Position numbers and translations under genes: made by a program. This document shows, in pieces, positions 1 to 8,555 of a stretch of DNA of 64,000 nucleotides. The notes beneath the pieces were generated by a model. It saw only the letters and a list, made by a program, of their open reading frames with translations, did no database searches and was not told the origin of the DNA. Position 1 is the first letter of the stretch. Each line of letters opens with the position of its first letter. This DNA comes from an uncultured Lachnospiraceae bacterium (GTDB lineage Bacteria; Bacillota; Clostridia; Lachnospirales; Lachnospiraceae): positions 6,510-70,509 of the forward strand of contig CAJUJR010000002.1 in NCBI GenBank assembly GCA_910586605.1, read 5' to 3'.

Positions 1-438
1 TTATTTATTACAGCTTTTGAAGGGGTCTTAGACCTTGTAACTGGTGAGTTTTGTTTTGTGAATGCAGGCCATGAGATGCCGTTTATCTCAAAAGCAGGGG
101 GCGCTTATGAACCGTATAAGCTCCGGCCGGGGTTTGTGCTGGCAGGCATGGAGGATATGCAGTACAAAGCTGGAAGCATGATGCTAGAACCGGGAGATAA
201 AGTTTTCCAGTATACAGATGGAGTAACAGAGGCAACAGATTTGGATAATCAGTTGTATGGAATGGGGCGGTTAGAGGATATCCTTGGTAGGAATGCAAAG
301 CTGCCGCCAACAGAATTGCTGGCTGTAGTAAAAGCTGACCTTGATAAATTTGTAGGGGAGGCGCCGCAGTTTGATGATATAACAATGCTTTGCCTGGAAT
401 ATAGGCAGGCGATGGAAGAAGGGAAGGGGGACAAATAA
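1..438 (+). CDS. SpoIIE-type PP2C serine phosphatase, C-terminal part
   Basis: The reading frame is open from base 1, so the start lies outside the window and only the last 145 residues are seen. Family motifs of the SpoIIE/RsbU PP2C fold are present: FVNAGHEMP, then YTDGVTEA with a metal-binding aspartate, and FDDITML near the end. The family dephosphorylates an anti-anti-sigma protein. One base separates its stop from the next gene, an RsbW-like kinase, so the two probably form a partner-switching module that acts on a sigma factor or another target. The anti-anti-sigma partner is not in the window. The family call is firm; the target is unknown. Confidence 0.88.
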   Translation, partial: LFITAFEGVLDLVTGEFCFVNAGHEMPFISKAGGAYEPYKLRPGFVLAGMEDMQYKAGSMMLEPGDKVFQYTDGVTEATDLDNQLYGMGRLEDILGRNAKLPPTELLAVVKADLDKFVGEAPQFDDITMLCLEYRQAMEEGKGDK

Positions 439-439
439 C

Positions 440-847
440 ATGGAAGAATTGACGGTAGAAGCTGTGGTTGAAAATATACCTTTGGCAACGGAATTTGTAA
501 ACAGGCAGTTAGAGGCTTTTCAATGCCCTGTGAAAGCCCGTGTGCAGATTGATATTGCGATTGACGAGCTGTTTGGGAATATTGCCCTATATGCTTACCA
601 TCCTGAGGCAGGATCGGTGACGGTTAGGGTTGAGGTAACAGAAGAGCCGCTGGCAGTTATTATTGCGTTTATAGATAATGGAAAACCATATGACCCATTG
701 GCCAACCAAAACCCCGATACTGCGCTTTCAGCAGAGGAACGTGAGATTGGCGGCCTGGGGATTTTTATGGTGAAAAAAAGTATGGATGAAGTTTCATATC
801 ATTATAAAGATGGGCAGAATATTTTAACAATCAAGAAAAATATATAA
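440..847 (+). CDS. RsbW/SpoIIAB-like anti-sigma factor kinase (HATPase_c_2)
   Basis: A 135-residue protein of GHKL ATPase type. The N box is seen in DELFGNIALYAYHP, the G1 box in FIDNGKPYDP and the G2 box in GLGIFMVKK. The length and lack of any sensor domain fit stand-alone serine kinases that sequester a sigma factor or phosphorylate an anti-sigma antagonist. The ATG lies two bases after the upstream phosphatase stop, behind a purine-rich GAAGGGGG, so they are co-transcribed. In the general scheme the phosphatase would oppose this kinase. Some such pairs control second-messenger enzymes instead of sigma factors, and nothing here decides between these roles. Confidence 0.85.
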   Translation: MEELTVEAVVENIPLATEFVNRQLEAFQCPVKARVQIDIAIDELFGNIALYAYHPEAGSVTVRVEVTEEPLAVIIAFIDNGKPYDPLANQNPDTALSAEEREIGGLGIFMVKKSMDEVSYHYKDGQNILTIKKNI

Positions 848-897
848 ATATGCCAAAGTAATAATATGTTTTATGGCGCTGCAATTATTTAACAGCA

Positions 898-2337
898 GAG
901 GGGATTGATTATTCCCATCCTGCATTTATTGGCAGCGATGGCAGGACGCGGATTGTGTCTATCTGGGATCAGACTGTGGAGATACTACAGGAAGGGGAAC
1001 ATGAACCAGAATATTTTGAATACGGCGCTGAATATACACGGGAGGACATTAACCGGGCTTTGGAGAGTGGCAATCCTTTAGAAATCGTGCCAACCCGTGA
1101 TACAGATGGGCATGGGACATTTCTGGCAGGGGTAGCCTGTGGGAACGAAATGCCTGATCAGGGATTTTCGGGGGTTGCCCCATTGGCAACAATCTGTGTT
1201 GTAAAATGTAAAGAGGCGAAACAGAACCTGCGTGATTACTATTTTATTAATTCAGATGAACCCTGTTATGCAGAAAATGATATTATGTTGGCAGTGTACT
1301 ATCTTTGGAGAAAGGCTAGGAGGTTAAGAATGCCGCTGGTCGTCTGCCTTGGGATGGGAACAAACCAAGGGGGGCACAGCATGGGCGGGATTCTTGGGAA
1401 GCTATTGTCAGATTATGGAGATTACAGGGGATTTTTAGTGGTAACAGCCGGAGGGAATGAAGCAAATGCTTCCCATCACTATATGAATGATCCTATTAGT
1501 TCAGGAAATGAGGTGGAAGTTGAAATCAGGGTTGGGAATAATGAAGGTGGATTTACGATGGAACTTTGGGCAGCTACAACAGAATTATATTCGGTTGGGC
1601 TGATTTCTCCCGGAGGGGAATATTCTGGAAAGACACAGGCAAGGCTTGGAGAAAAAAGGCAGGTAAACTTTTTGTTTGAGGGTACGACAGTTTATATTGA
1701 ATATCTGCTTGTCTCATTTGAAGATGGGGATGAATGCATCCGTATCCGTTTCCAGAACCCAACAGAAGGAATTTGGCGTATCCGTGTTTTTAATGATGCA
1801 GGTTATTTCGGACGTTTTGATATGTGGCTTCCTATGAAAAATTTTTTGGAAGAAGGAACATATTTCCTGAGGGCAAATCCAGATACGACAATTTGTGATC
1901 CTGGAAACAATACAGGGATTATTACATTTTCTTTTTATGATTCCTTGAACCATTCAGTCGTAATTGAATCCAGCAGGGGTTATACAAGAGATATGGCGAT
2001 TAAGCCAGATATGTCCGCGCCGGGAGTAGATATCTACGGGACGCTTCCGTTTGCAGGAAATTACCCAATAGGGGAGGAAGAACGTAACAACAGGGCGCGT
2101 TATGGTTATCGCAGCGGCTCTAGTGAGGCGGCTGCAGTAGGGTCGGGCGCAGCAGCCCTTCTTGCAGAATGGGCGTTTATTTATAAAAATGATATTGCAA
2201 TGGATACACAGAAAGCGAAAAAATATCTTATCCGGGGGGCAGACCGGACAGGGATTACCGTTCCGAACCGTGCTTGGGGGAATGGTACGTTGAATTTATA
2301 TGATACATTTGATTGGCTTCGTTCCCCACAGGCATAG
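898..2337 (+). pseudogene. Csp-like S8 subtilase, N-terminus and catalytic Asp missing
   Basis: The translated frame matches a clostridial S8 peptidase with a jelly-roll insert. It has the His motif DTDGHGTFLAG, the oxyanion motif TAGGNEAN and the serine motif SGSSEAAA. The recognisable part begins at about 898 with EGIDYSHPAF, where relatives have a catalytic Asp just before (DSGIDY-HP-F). Here the preceding residues are LTA, and the frame closes at a TAA at 862-864. No ATG with a ribosome site exists upstream; the first possible start is GTG 955, which lies past the Asp motif. So roughly the first 100 residues and the Asp are gone, probably by deletion of about 848-898. Expression from GTG 955 cannot be excluded, but the triad would be incomplete. 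Confidence 0.75.
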
Positions 2338-2367
2338 GTCTGCTAGGGCAGGAAATAGGATGGGTTG

Positions 2368-2595
2368 TCAGATGGAAGGCTTCTGGTTTTCCAACAGCTT
2401 GTAATCGCGCAGGATAACCTGATATCGCAGGTTGGCAGCGTTTAATTCGTAGATATAGCTGTCGATTAATTCAGGTTCTTTTACATTGGAAAGCCCAACA
2501 TAGGCGTCTTCCAGGCTTCTTTGGGCATCCAGCAGTGCCTTTTTCAGAAAAACTTCCTTTTTGGGGAGTTTTTCTTTTTTCCATATGGTTTTCAT
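2368..2595 (-). CDS. DUF2508 (YaaL-like) family protein
   Basis: A 75-residue protein. The start is the ATG at 2595, behind AAAGGGGG at 2601-2608; a longer open frame upstream has no support. The segment EPELIDSYIYELNAANLRY matches the signature of the DUF2508 family (PELID-YIY-I-AAE-RY), small predicted helical proteins of unknown function. In Firmicutes this gene is usually just upstream of bofA in the same direction. Here it is transcribed away from the BofA-family gene at 2849, which is an unusual arrangement. Confidence 0.72.
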   Translation of the reverse strand: MKTIWKKEKLPKKEVFLKKALLDAQRSLEDAYVGLSNVKEPELIDSYIYELNAANLRYQVILRDYKLLENQKPSI

Positions 2596-2811
2596 AGCCA
2601 GTCCCCCTTTGTACCGTTCATTACATTGATAATTGTGTTTTATAAGATAAGTATAGACGCCTGATTCCAAAAATATGCAAAAAATAATTTCAAACATGCC
2701 TTAAGAAAGCTTTTTGGAAAATCAAAGATGGATAGGACTTATCAAAATATAAAACAGGACAAACAGGAATGAAAAAAATATTTATGGCATAGTGTTATAG
2801 AAAGATAGTAC

Positions 2812-2828
2812 TTGTCAGTATCTGACAA
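2812..2828. promoter_or_regulatory. Palindrome upstream of bofA-like gene
   Basis: TTGTCAG and CTGACAA are perfect inverted arms around a 3-base centre. The palindrome ends 8 bases before the ribosome site (AAAGGGG, 2836-2842) of the BofA-family gene. The size and position suit a repressor or activator site close to the transcription start. No regulator is identified. Confidence 0.45.
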
Positions 2829-2848
2829 CTTAATGAAAGGGGTATGTG

Positions 2849-3121
2849 ATGGAAAATACCATGTTTATTCTGTTGTTTATTGGTGGTTTTCTGGTTTTTT
2901 TGGGTTCTATGGGTGTGGATGTAATCAGGCTGGTATTAAATTTCCTGGCAAGATGCCTGCTAGGGCTTGTGGTTATTTACATTGCCAATTATCTGCTGGA
3001 ATATTTTGGTGGAAATTTTGCTGTAAATATTAATGAAATTACAATAGGTGTTTCAGGTATCTTGGGGATTTGGGGCGTAATCCTGCTCTATGCGCTGCAG
3101 TATTATTTTACAATTACATAG
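2849..3121 (+). CDS. bofA: BofA-family membrane protein (pro-sigma-K processing inhibitor type)
   Basis: A 90-residue membrane protein with two or three hydrophobic helices. The C-terminal part, VNINEITIGVSGILGIWGVILLYAL, fits the BofA pattern of N-x-IT...G-LG-PG-LLL, although the usual Pro is Trp here. BofA holds the SpoIVFB protease inactive in the outer forespore membrane until sigma-K is needed. The start ATG 2849 follows AAAGGGG at 2836-2842; a GTG directly before it is less likely. The neighbouring DUF2508 gene on the other strand supports the family call. Confidence 0.72.
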   Translation: MENTMFILLFIGGFLVFLGSMGVDVIRLVLNFLARCLLGLVVIYIANYLLEYFGGNFAVNINEITIGVSGILGIWGVILLYALQYYFTIT

Positions 3122-3210
3122 TAAAAAATTTATGAAAAACTGCCAAAAAATGCGGCGCTTGACAGCAGAAAGGAGGTTTGCTATAGTGACGGCACGTCCC
3201 ACGAAAGGAG

Positions 3211-3732
3211 GTGTTGTTTCTGGGGGAAGCTGTTTTGGGTGGGCTGCTTTTGGCAGCGGCTGCCTGTGATTGGAAGAAGGGGAAGATTCCAAATGCGCTG
3301 ATACTTTTTGGATGGTGTGCAAGCCTGGTATTTGCTTTTTGGCAGAATGGGGGAAAAGGGTTGCTTGAAAGGGCAGCCACAATTCTTTTGGTTTTGTCAA
3401 CTGGTTTTTTCATTTTTTCTGTACATATGGCTGGGGCAGGGGATATCAAGCTCTGTTCTGTGATTGGCGGAATGCAGGGATTGCTATCTTGTATGGATAT
3501 CCTGGTAGTGTCAGCAATATTGGCAGGAGGCTTTTCGCTTTTTAAATTAATCAGGAAACGAATGCTTACAGAAAGGCTTCTTTATGCATGGTTGTATTTT
3601 ACGGCGGGAAGGGCAGGCAGGAAGCCATATTATGAGAAAAGCAGGGATGGGGCAGATTGTACAATACTGTTGGCGCCATTTCTGGCAGCAGGTTATTTAT
3701 TGATAGTACTGAGAAGGTGGGGAGGAATGTGA
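3211..3732 (+). CDS. Type IV prepilin peptidase (A24, TadV/CpaA-like), first copy
   Basis: About 170 residues, multi-spanning. The two aspartates of the A24 family are visible: AACDWKKGKIPN near residue 20 and AGAGDIKL (the GxGD motif) near residue 75. It cleaves the leader of Flp-type pilins at the membrane. It is the first gene of the tad operon and overlaps tadZ at its stop. The exact start is uncertain: AAAGGAGG at 3204-3211 is too close to TTG 3214, so GTG 3211, TTG 3214 or CTG 3220 could serve. A second A24 peptidase lies later in the same operon. Confidence 0.85.
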   Translation: MLFLGEAVLGGLLLAAAACDWKKGKIPNALILFGWCASLVFAFWQNGGKGLLERAATILLVLSTGFFIFSVHMAGAGDIKLCSVIGGMQGLLSCMDILVVSAILAGGFSLFKLIRKRMLTERLLYAWLYFTAGRAGRKPYYEKSRDGADCTILLAPFLAAGYLLIVLRRWGGM

Positions 3733-4670
3733 TGAAAAAGATACAAGTCGCTTTGTATGACAAAAAAGGGTATATGCCATGCCTTGTTGGCTATCTCTGT
3801 AAAAAGGGGCGGGGCATCCTTGAGGCAAGGCTTTTTTCTAGCCTGGAGATGCTTACAGAGTGTGCAGAAGCTGGTAATATTGATGTGCTTTTGGCTGGGG
3901 AAGAGGTGGCAGGGGAACTTCATGGGCTGGCTGGGAAGATTTCCAGGATTATGCTTTTATCAGAAGGGAATCAGGTAAAAGAAGCCTCTGAATATTACCT
4001 TTTATTCAAATATCAGCCGGCCCAGGAAATTGTAAAAGAGGTTTTGGAACAGATTGCAGAGGATGATAACATTGCTTTTACAAAAGCATTTTCTCAGAGA
4101 AGGGCAGTTGATTTTATTGGTGTATATGCCCCGTTTGGCGGCAGCGGCGTAACCGAGTATGCAGTTTCGCTGGCAGGGAAACTTGCAGAAAAAGGAAAAG
4201 TTTTGTATATCAGTTTAGAACAATTTCACAGCCTGGATTTTTTGCAGGAGAAAAAGAAAGAAACTATTTCTTATAGAGGGATGTCAGAAGTGGTTTTTTA
4301 TTTAAAACAACGGAAAGAAAAGCTTGCTTTGAAACTGGAAACGGTAGTCGCTTCCTGGTCGGGGGCAGATTATATTTTTGCAGTGGAGGATTACAGGGAT
4401 TTATATTCGCTGAGCAGTGAAGATGTGCATCAATTTTTAAATGTGCTATCAGGGCAGACAGATTATGAAACTGTTATATTTGACATTGGCTTTCTGAGCG
4501 AGGCGGCGCTTGCGTTGATGGAACACTGTAACATGCTTTATATGCCGTATGCAAAGACAAAACAGCAAAAGTCAAAGGAAGCTGCATTTTGGAGGCTGTT
4601 GGATCGTGGGAACTATGGGAGGTTGGCAGAACATTTCCAGAGGATTGAAGGAAATGGGGGTGGGGTATGA
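3732..4670 (+). CDS. tadZ: TadZ/CpaE-like pilus localisation ATPase homologue
   Basis: 312 residues. The N-terminal part (about 1-120) resembles the atypical receiver domain of TadZ/CpaE. A ParA-like fold follows from YAPFGGSGVTEYAVSLA. That P-loop lacks the lysines of a MinD/ParA Walker A (KGGxGKT), so nucleotide binding may be weak or absent, as is known for some TadZ proteins. TadZ marks the pole or site of pilus assembly. ATG 3732 (GTG 3729 is also possible) follows GGAGG at 3721, overlaps the end of the peptidase gene, and the gene's own stop overlaps the tadA start. Confidence 0.8.
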   Translation: MKKIQVALYDKKGYMPCLVGYLCKKGRGILEARLFSSLEMLTECAEAGNIDVLLAGEEVAGELHGLAGKISRIMLLSEGNQVKEASEYYLLFKYQPAQEIVKEVLEQIAEDDNIAFTKAFSQRRAVDFIGVYAPFGGSGVTEYAVSLAGKLAEKGKVLYISLEQFHSLDFLQEKKKETISYRGMSEVVFYLKQRKEKLALKLETVVASWSGADYIFAVEDYRDLYSLSSEDVHQFLNVLSGQTDYETVIFDIGFLSEAALALMEHCNMLYMPYAKTKQQKSKEAAFWRLLDRGNYGRLAEHFQRIEGNGGGV

Positions 4671-5899
4671 CAGAAGAGGAAGAAAAAGAAAGATGCCGTC
4701 AGATACAAGAAATAATTGTAAATGAGATAAACCGTGGAGGCAAGGTATCAGACGATGAAATTTTGGAAAGTATAGAAGAGCATGTCCTGAGAATGGGACA
4801 TACGGTCTATTTGCCCGCAGGAAAAAAAGATGAGATGATCCGGGCAGTCTTTAATTCAATCCGTAAACTGGATGTTTTACAGGAAATCCTGGAAGACAGC
4901 AGTATCACAGAAATCATGGTCAATGGGCCAAATCACATTTTTATTGAAAAGGGAGGGCGGCTGCAGCCATACCCCAAAACATTTTCCAGCCGGGATAAGT
5001 TGGAGGATGTTGTACAGCAAATTGTAGGGAAAGTAAACCGCAGGGTAAATGAAGCGAATCCGATTGCGGATGTCAGGCTGCTAGATGGCTCTAGGGTAAA
5101 TGTTGTGCTGCCGCCGATTGCGCTGGACGGTCCGGTGGTAACAATCCGCAAATTCCCAGATAAGCCGATATCAATGGAAAGCCTAATAGGGCTTGGTTCA
5201 CTTACAGAAGAAACGGCAGGCTTCCTTAAAAAATTGGTAAAAGCGAAGTATAACTTTTTTATCAGTGGCGGGACAGGCAGTGGAAAGACTACTTTTTTAA
5301 ATGCCCTATCAGAATATATTCCTTCGGAAGAGCGGCTGATTGTAATTGAGGATGCCGCTGAACTCCAAATCAGGGGGATTCCAAACCTTGTTAGGCTGGA
5401 AGTGCGCAACGCCAATATTGAGGGGAAAAATGCTGTTACAATCCGGGACTTGATGAAATCAGCCTTGCGGATGAGGCCGGACAGAATAGTGCTTGGCGAA
5501 GTCCGGGATGCTGCGGCATGTGAGCTTTTGAATGTAATGAATACCGGGCATGACGGAAGCCTGTGCAGTGGCCATGCAAACAGCCCCAAGGATATGTTAA
5601 GCCGGCTTGAGACACTTGTGTTGACAGGGATGGATATTCCTTTATTGGCAGTGCGCAGCCAGATAGCATCTGCAATTGATATTATTGTGCATTTGGGGCG
5701 ACTTCGGGATAAATCCAGGAAGGTGTTAGAAATTGATGAGGTGATTGGGATGCAGCAGGGGGAAATCCAGATAAAGCCGCTCTTTCATTTTCAGGAAGAA
5801 GGCCAGGATGGGACAGGGCAGGTGATGGGGAAACTTTGTAAAACAGAACATTCCCTGTTTCATCAGGAAAAACTCTATGCAGCGGGGATATCTATATGA
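4667..5899 (+). CDS. tadA: TadA/CpaF secretion ATPase
   Basis: 410 residues, the usual length for CpaF. An N-terminal helical part precedes the secretion ATPase core. Walker A is ISGGTGSGKTT (about residues 200-210), with the Asp box IVIEDAAEL, Walker B RIVLGEVRDAAA and the His box TGHDGSLCSGHANSP. It is the cytosolic hexameric motor that extends and retracts Flp pili. ATG overlaps the tadZ stop (ATGA) and its 3' end overlaps tadB, so translation is coupled. Confidence 0.95.
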   Translation: MTEEEEKERCRQIQEIIVNEINRGGKVSDDEILESIEEHVLRMGHTVYLPAGKKDEMIRAVFNSIRKLDVLQEILEDSSITEIMVNGPNHIFIEKGGRLQPYPKTFSSRDKLEDVVQQIVGKVNRRVNEANPIADVRLLDGSRVNVVLPPIALDGPVVTIRKFPDKPISMESLIGLGSLTEETAGFLKKLVKAKYNFFISGGTGSGKTTFLNALSEYIPSEERLIVIEDAAELQIRGIPNLVRLEVRNANIEGKNAVTIRDLMKSALRMRPDRIVLGEVRDAAACELLNVMNTGHDGSLCSGHANSPKDMLSRLETLVLTGMDIPLLAVRSQIASAIDIIVHLGRLRDKSRKVLEIDEVIGMQQGEIQIKPLFHFQEEGQDGTGQVMGKLCKTEHSLFHQEKLYAAGISI

Positions 5900-6624
5900 G
5901 AAAAATTGATGGTAAGAAAATATATGCAAAAGGGTTTGGGAAAGGCTTTATAAAGGCAGCGTCCATTAGTTATCTATTTTACCGGAATCTATGGATAAGC
6001 CTGGTTCTGTCATCAGGGTTTGGGCTTGCTTCTGCTTTTCTGGAGAAGAAGGAGTACCATAGGAAGCAGTGTTATGAAATCAATTTGCAGTTCAGGGAAG
6101 GGCTATATGGGATTGCAGCAGCGCTTGGGGCAGGTTATGCAATGGAAAATGCGGTGGAAGAAGCAAGGAAAGATTTGGCGCTTTTATATGGGGAAGATTC
6201 ACTTTTGGCGACAGAGTTTCTCTGGATGGAACAGAAGTTGGAACTGAACCAGCCGTTGGAAAAAGTATTTCTGGAGTTTGCAGAACATTGGAAGTCAGAA
6301 GATATTATGCATTTTGTACAGGTGCTCCAAACTGCGAAGCGTACAGGAGGTGATTTAATAGCAGTTACAAGGATGGCTGCAGAAAAGATTGGGGAAAAAA
6401 TTGAAGTGAAAAGGGAAATCCATACAATGATTGCAGGAAAGAAAATGGAAGGGCGTATTATGAATATGATACCTCCAGGGATTATCCTTTATTTCTGGCT
6501 GAGTTCCCCAGGGTTTCTTGACTGCCTTTATAAGGCTTCTGGAAGAGTGGTTATGACGGTATTATTAGCGCTTTATCTTTTTGCGTATTGGTGGAGTGGG
6601 AGAATTAGTGATATACAGGTGTAG
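5896..6624 (+). CDS. tadB: TadB-like type II secretion F-family platform protein
   Basis: 242 residues. Membrane helices lie near residues 20-50 and in the last third, with a cytoplasmic T2SSF domain between them (FREGLYGIAAALGAGYAMENAV ... GGDLIAVTRMAAEKI), the pattern of TadB. It forms the inner-membrane platform on which TadA acts. It is shorter than a typical TadB (about 300) because the N-terminal region is reduced. Its start overlaps the tadA stop by four bases. Confidence 0.85.
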   Translation: MRKIDGKKIYAKGFGKGFIKAASISYLFYRNLWISLVLSSGFGLASAFLEKKEYHRKQCYEINLQFREGLYGIAAALGAGYAMENAVEEARKDLALLYGEDSLLATEFLWMEQKLELNQPLEKVFLEFAEHWKSEDIMHFVQVLQTAKRTGGDLIAVTRMAAEKIGEKIEVKREIHTMIAGKKMEGRIMNMIPPGIILYFWLSSPGFLDCLYKASGRVVMTVLLALYLFAYWWSGRISDIQV

Positions 6625-6673
6625 GGGGATGGGGAGTTTCTGTTAATTGAACATATTGTATAAGGAGGGGGAA

Positions 6674-8140
6674 ATGGCAGGTGAAATTTGTTTTATTATT
6701 TTTATCCTGTCTGCTGGATATTTTCTTTGGGCAGACAGGTTTTGGAAGGGGGATGGGAGGGCAGAAGCGGAGGGGTGGGCAAAGGGAAAAAGCTGGTATC
6801 ATATTTTTGCTAATGGCGTTTTGTTTCTTCTGTCAGTTGGGAGAGAGCATTTCGGCATACAGTTAAAAGGGGAGCGGCTGGAGATAATGAAAAAGCTTTA
6901 TGTCGGGAAAGGGGAAAAGGATATCTATTTTGCCCATTATATCAAAAGCGGCTCTGTTTTATCAGCAACGATAATGCTTTGCCTTTTATCTGTTTCCATA
7001 GGAGGGCTGGTGGTGCAGGAGGGACAGCTTTTGGAGGGATATTTCCTAAAGAGGGAGGGTGTTTTGGGGCAGGAAAAAACAGTTGCCTTATCAGCCTCTA
7101 TGGATGGGGAAGAAAAAGAAGTTTCCATAGAAGTGCCCCATATCCAATATAGTACAAAGGAGCTTCCTGTGAAGTTCCAAGAAGCGAAGGATTATGTAAA
7201 GCACAGTTATTTAGGGGAAAACAGTTCACCAGAACAGATTATGGAACCGCTTTATCTTGCAGAAAGGATTCCTGGCAGTGCGATTGAAGTAGAGTGGCAG
7301 CTTGGGGCAGACGGGATTATCCAGGAGGATGGAAGCCTTTCAAATGAAGAGCTGGATAAGGGATGCCAGACAGAAATTACTGCAGTTTTTACATATGGGG
7401 AAGAGACAGAATTGATGGCGTTGCAGATAACTGTTTTGCCCAAAAAGAAAACAGAAAAAGAGAAGGGGTGGGAGAGATGGGAACAGTGCATGGAAGAAGC
7501 ACAAGAGGAAAGTAGTACGCAAGAATACCTAGAGCTTCCAGGGCAGGTGGATGGAAAGGAGATAAGTTATAAGGAACGGCAAATAAATATTGCAAATGTA
7601 ATATTAGGGCTTTCCTTCTTTGCGGTTGCTGCAATATTTCTGTTCCAGGAAGAAAAGCTGAGGAAGGGGATTGCAGAAAGGGAAAAGGAGATGCGCGCAG
7701 ATTATCCGGAATTTGCCGAATATTTTGTATTGCTGATTGGAGCTGGGATGAGCATTAAAGGGGCATGGGAGAGGATTGTACGCGATTATCAAGAGACAAA
7801 ACGTGCAGAAAAGAAACACTATGTCTATGAAGAGATGATGGTATCTGTTTATGAAATGGAAAATGGAATGGCAGAAGCCCGTGCATATGAACTTTTTGGG
7901 AAAAGGACAGGGCTTTTGCAGTATATGAAATTTTGTACGATGATAGTACAGAACCTTAGGAAAGGTTCAGAAGATTTGTTGGTTCTTTTGGAGTATGAAG
8001 TAGACGATGCTTTCCGTGAAAGGAAAGAGGCTGCAAAAGCATTGGGAGAGGAGGCAGGCACAAAGCTGCTAATGCCTATGATGCTTATGCTTGTAATTGT
8101 TTTTGCAATGATATTGTATTCTGCTTTTTACAACATGTAG
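6674..8140 (+). CDS. tadC: TadC-like platform protein with an extra ~190-residue domain
   Basis: 488 residues from ATG 6674, which follows AAGGAGGGG. The C-terminal third is a T2SSF domain (EFAEYFVLLIGAGMSIKGAWERI ... GEEAGTKLLMPMMLML plus a last membrane helix), so the role is the second platform protein of the Flp pilus. Between a helix near residue 110 and another near residue 310 there is a hydrophilic, acidic segment with no T2SSF similarity. By topology it would face outside. Usual TadC proteins are about 300 residues, so this insert explains the extra length. Its function is unknown. Confidence 0.8.
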   Translation: MAGEICFIIFILSAGYFLWADRFWKGDGRAEAEGWAKGKSWYHIFANGVLFLLSVGREHFGIQLKGERLEIMKKLYVGKGEKDIYFAHYIKSGSVLSATIMLCLLSVSIGGLVVQEGQLLEGYFLKREGVLGQEKTVALSASMDGEEKEVSIEVPHIQYSTKELPVKFQEAKDYVKHSYLGENSSPEQIMEPLYLAERIPGSAIEVEWQLGADGIIQEDGSLSNEELDKGCQTEITAVFTYGEETELMALQITVLPKKKTEKEKGWERWEQCMEEAQEESSTQEYLELPGQVDGKEISYKERQINIANVILGLSFFAVAAIFLFQEEKLRKGIAEREKEMRADYPEFAEYFVLLIGAGMSIKGAWERIVRDYQETKRAEKKHYVYEEMMVSVYEMENGMAEARAYELFGKRTGLLQYMKFCTMIVQNLRKGSEDLLVLLEYEVDDAFRERKEAAKALGEEAGTKLLMPMMLMLVIVFAMILYSAFYNM

Positions 8141-8200
8141 TAGTAACAAGAATTGCTGTTGTTTACAGTTGCATAGGCAGATGGGGCAATGGTGTGTTTG

Positions 8201-8225
8201 GAATGAATTTTCAAACACGCTCTAG
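8201..8225 (-). repeat. CTAG repeat family, copy A
   Basis: Reads as CTAGAGCGTGTTTGAAAATT on the minus strand, extended by five more bases shared with copy B (24 of 25 bases identical). It lies between tadC and the flp pilin gene and ends 4 bases before the pilin ribosome site. GTGTTTG at 8194-8200 and CAAACAC within the copy can form a hairpin. Confidence 0.8.
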
Positions 8226-8240
8226 GGAAAGGAGGAACAT

Positions 8241-8429
8241 ATGGAGCAGTTAAAGGCATTTTGGGAGGAAGAAGATGGAGTTGGGATTATTGAGATTATT
8301 TTGATTTTAGTTATCCTGATTATGATTATTGTGATTTTTCGGGAGCAGATTGTTAAGATTATAACAAACGCATTTAAAGAAATTAATGGAGGTGCAGATT
8401 CAGTAAATAAAAAAATTTCCATAAAATAA
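8241..8429 (+). CDS. Flp1-type pilin
   Basis: 62 residues, short and with one hydrophobic helix, as in Flp1-like pilins: a charged start (MEQLKAFWEEEDG), then GIIEIILILVILIMIIVIF. The Gly-x-x-x-Glu pattern (GVGIIEI) matches a prepilin cleavage site of the kind cut by the two A24 peptidases of this operon. ATG 8241 follows AAAGGAGG with good spacing. It is the likely major subunit of the pilus. It sits behind a dispersed repeat at 8201-8225, and the 100-base gap from tadC suggests its expression may be set separately. Confidence 0.88.
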   Translation: MEQLKAFWEEEDGVGIIEIILILVILIMIIVIFREQIVKIITNAFKEINGGADSVNKKISIK

Positions 8430-8555
8430 ATTTGGCGGCAAATGGCCTATATCAGAAATGTAACAATCCAGTTGTGCTTGCATATATAAGGCAGCAAAGC
8501 AGATTGGGAAGCCTTAGGATCATAGTTAAGGAAGAAAAATGGAGGGGATGGTATT

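Noticed and set aside
3186..3269. Short GTG-started frame with a good ribosome site before the first prepilin peptidase
   Set aside because: About 27 codons with no conserved feature. A translational leader is possible but cannot be supported from one sequence.
4933..5589. 218-residue open frame on the minus strand
   Set aside because: Fully antisense to the conserved ATPase core of tadA, with Ser/Pro-rich noise composition.
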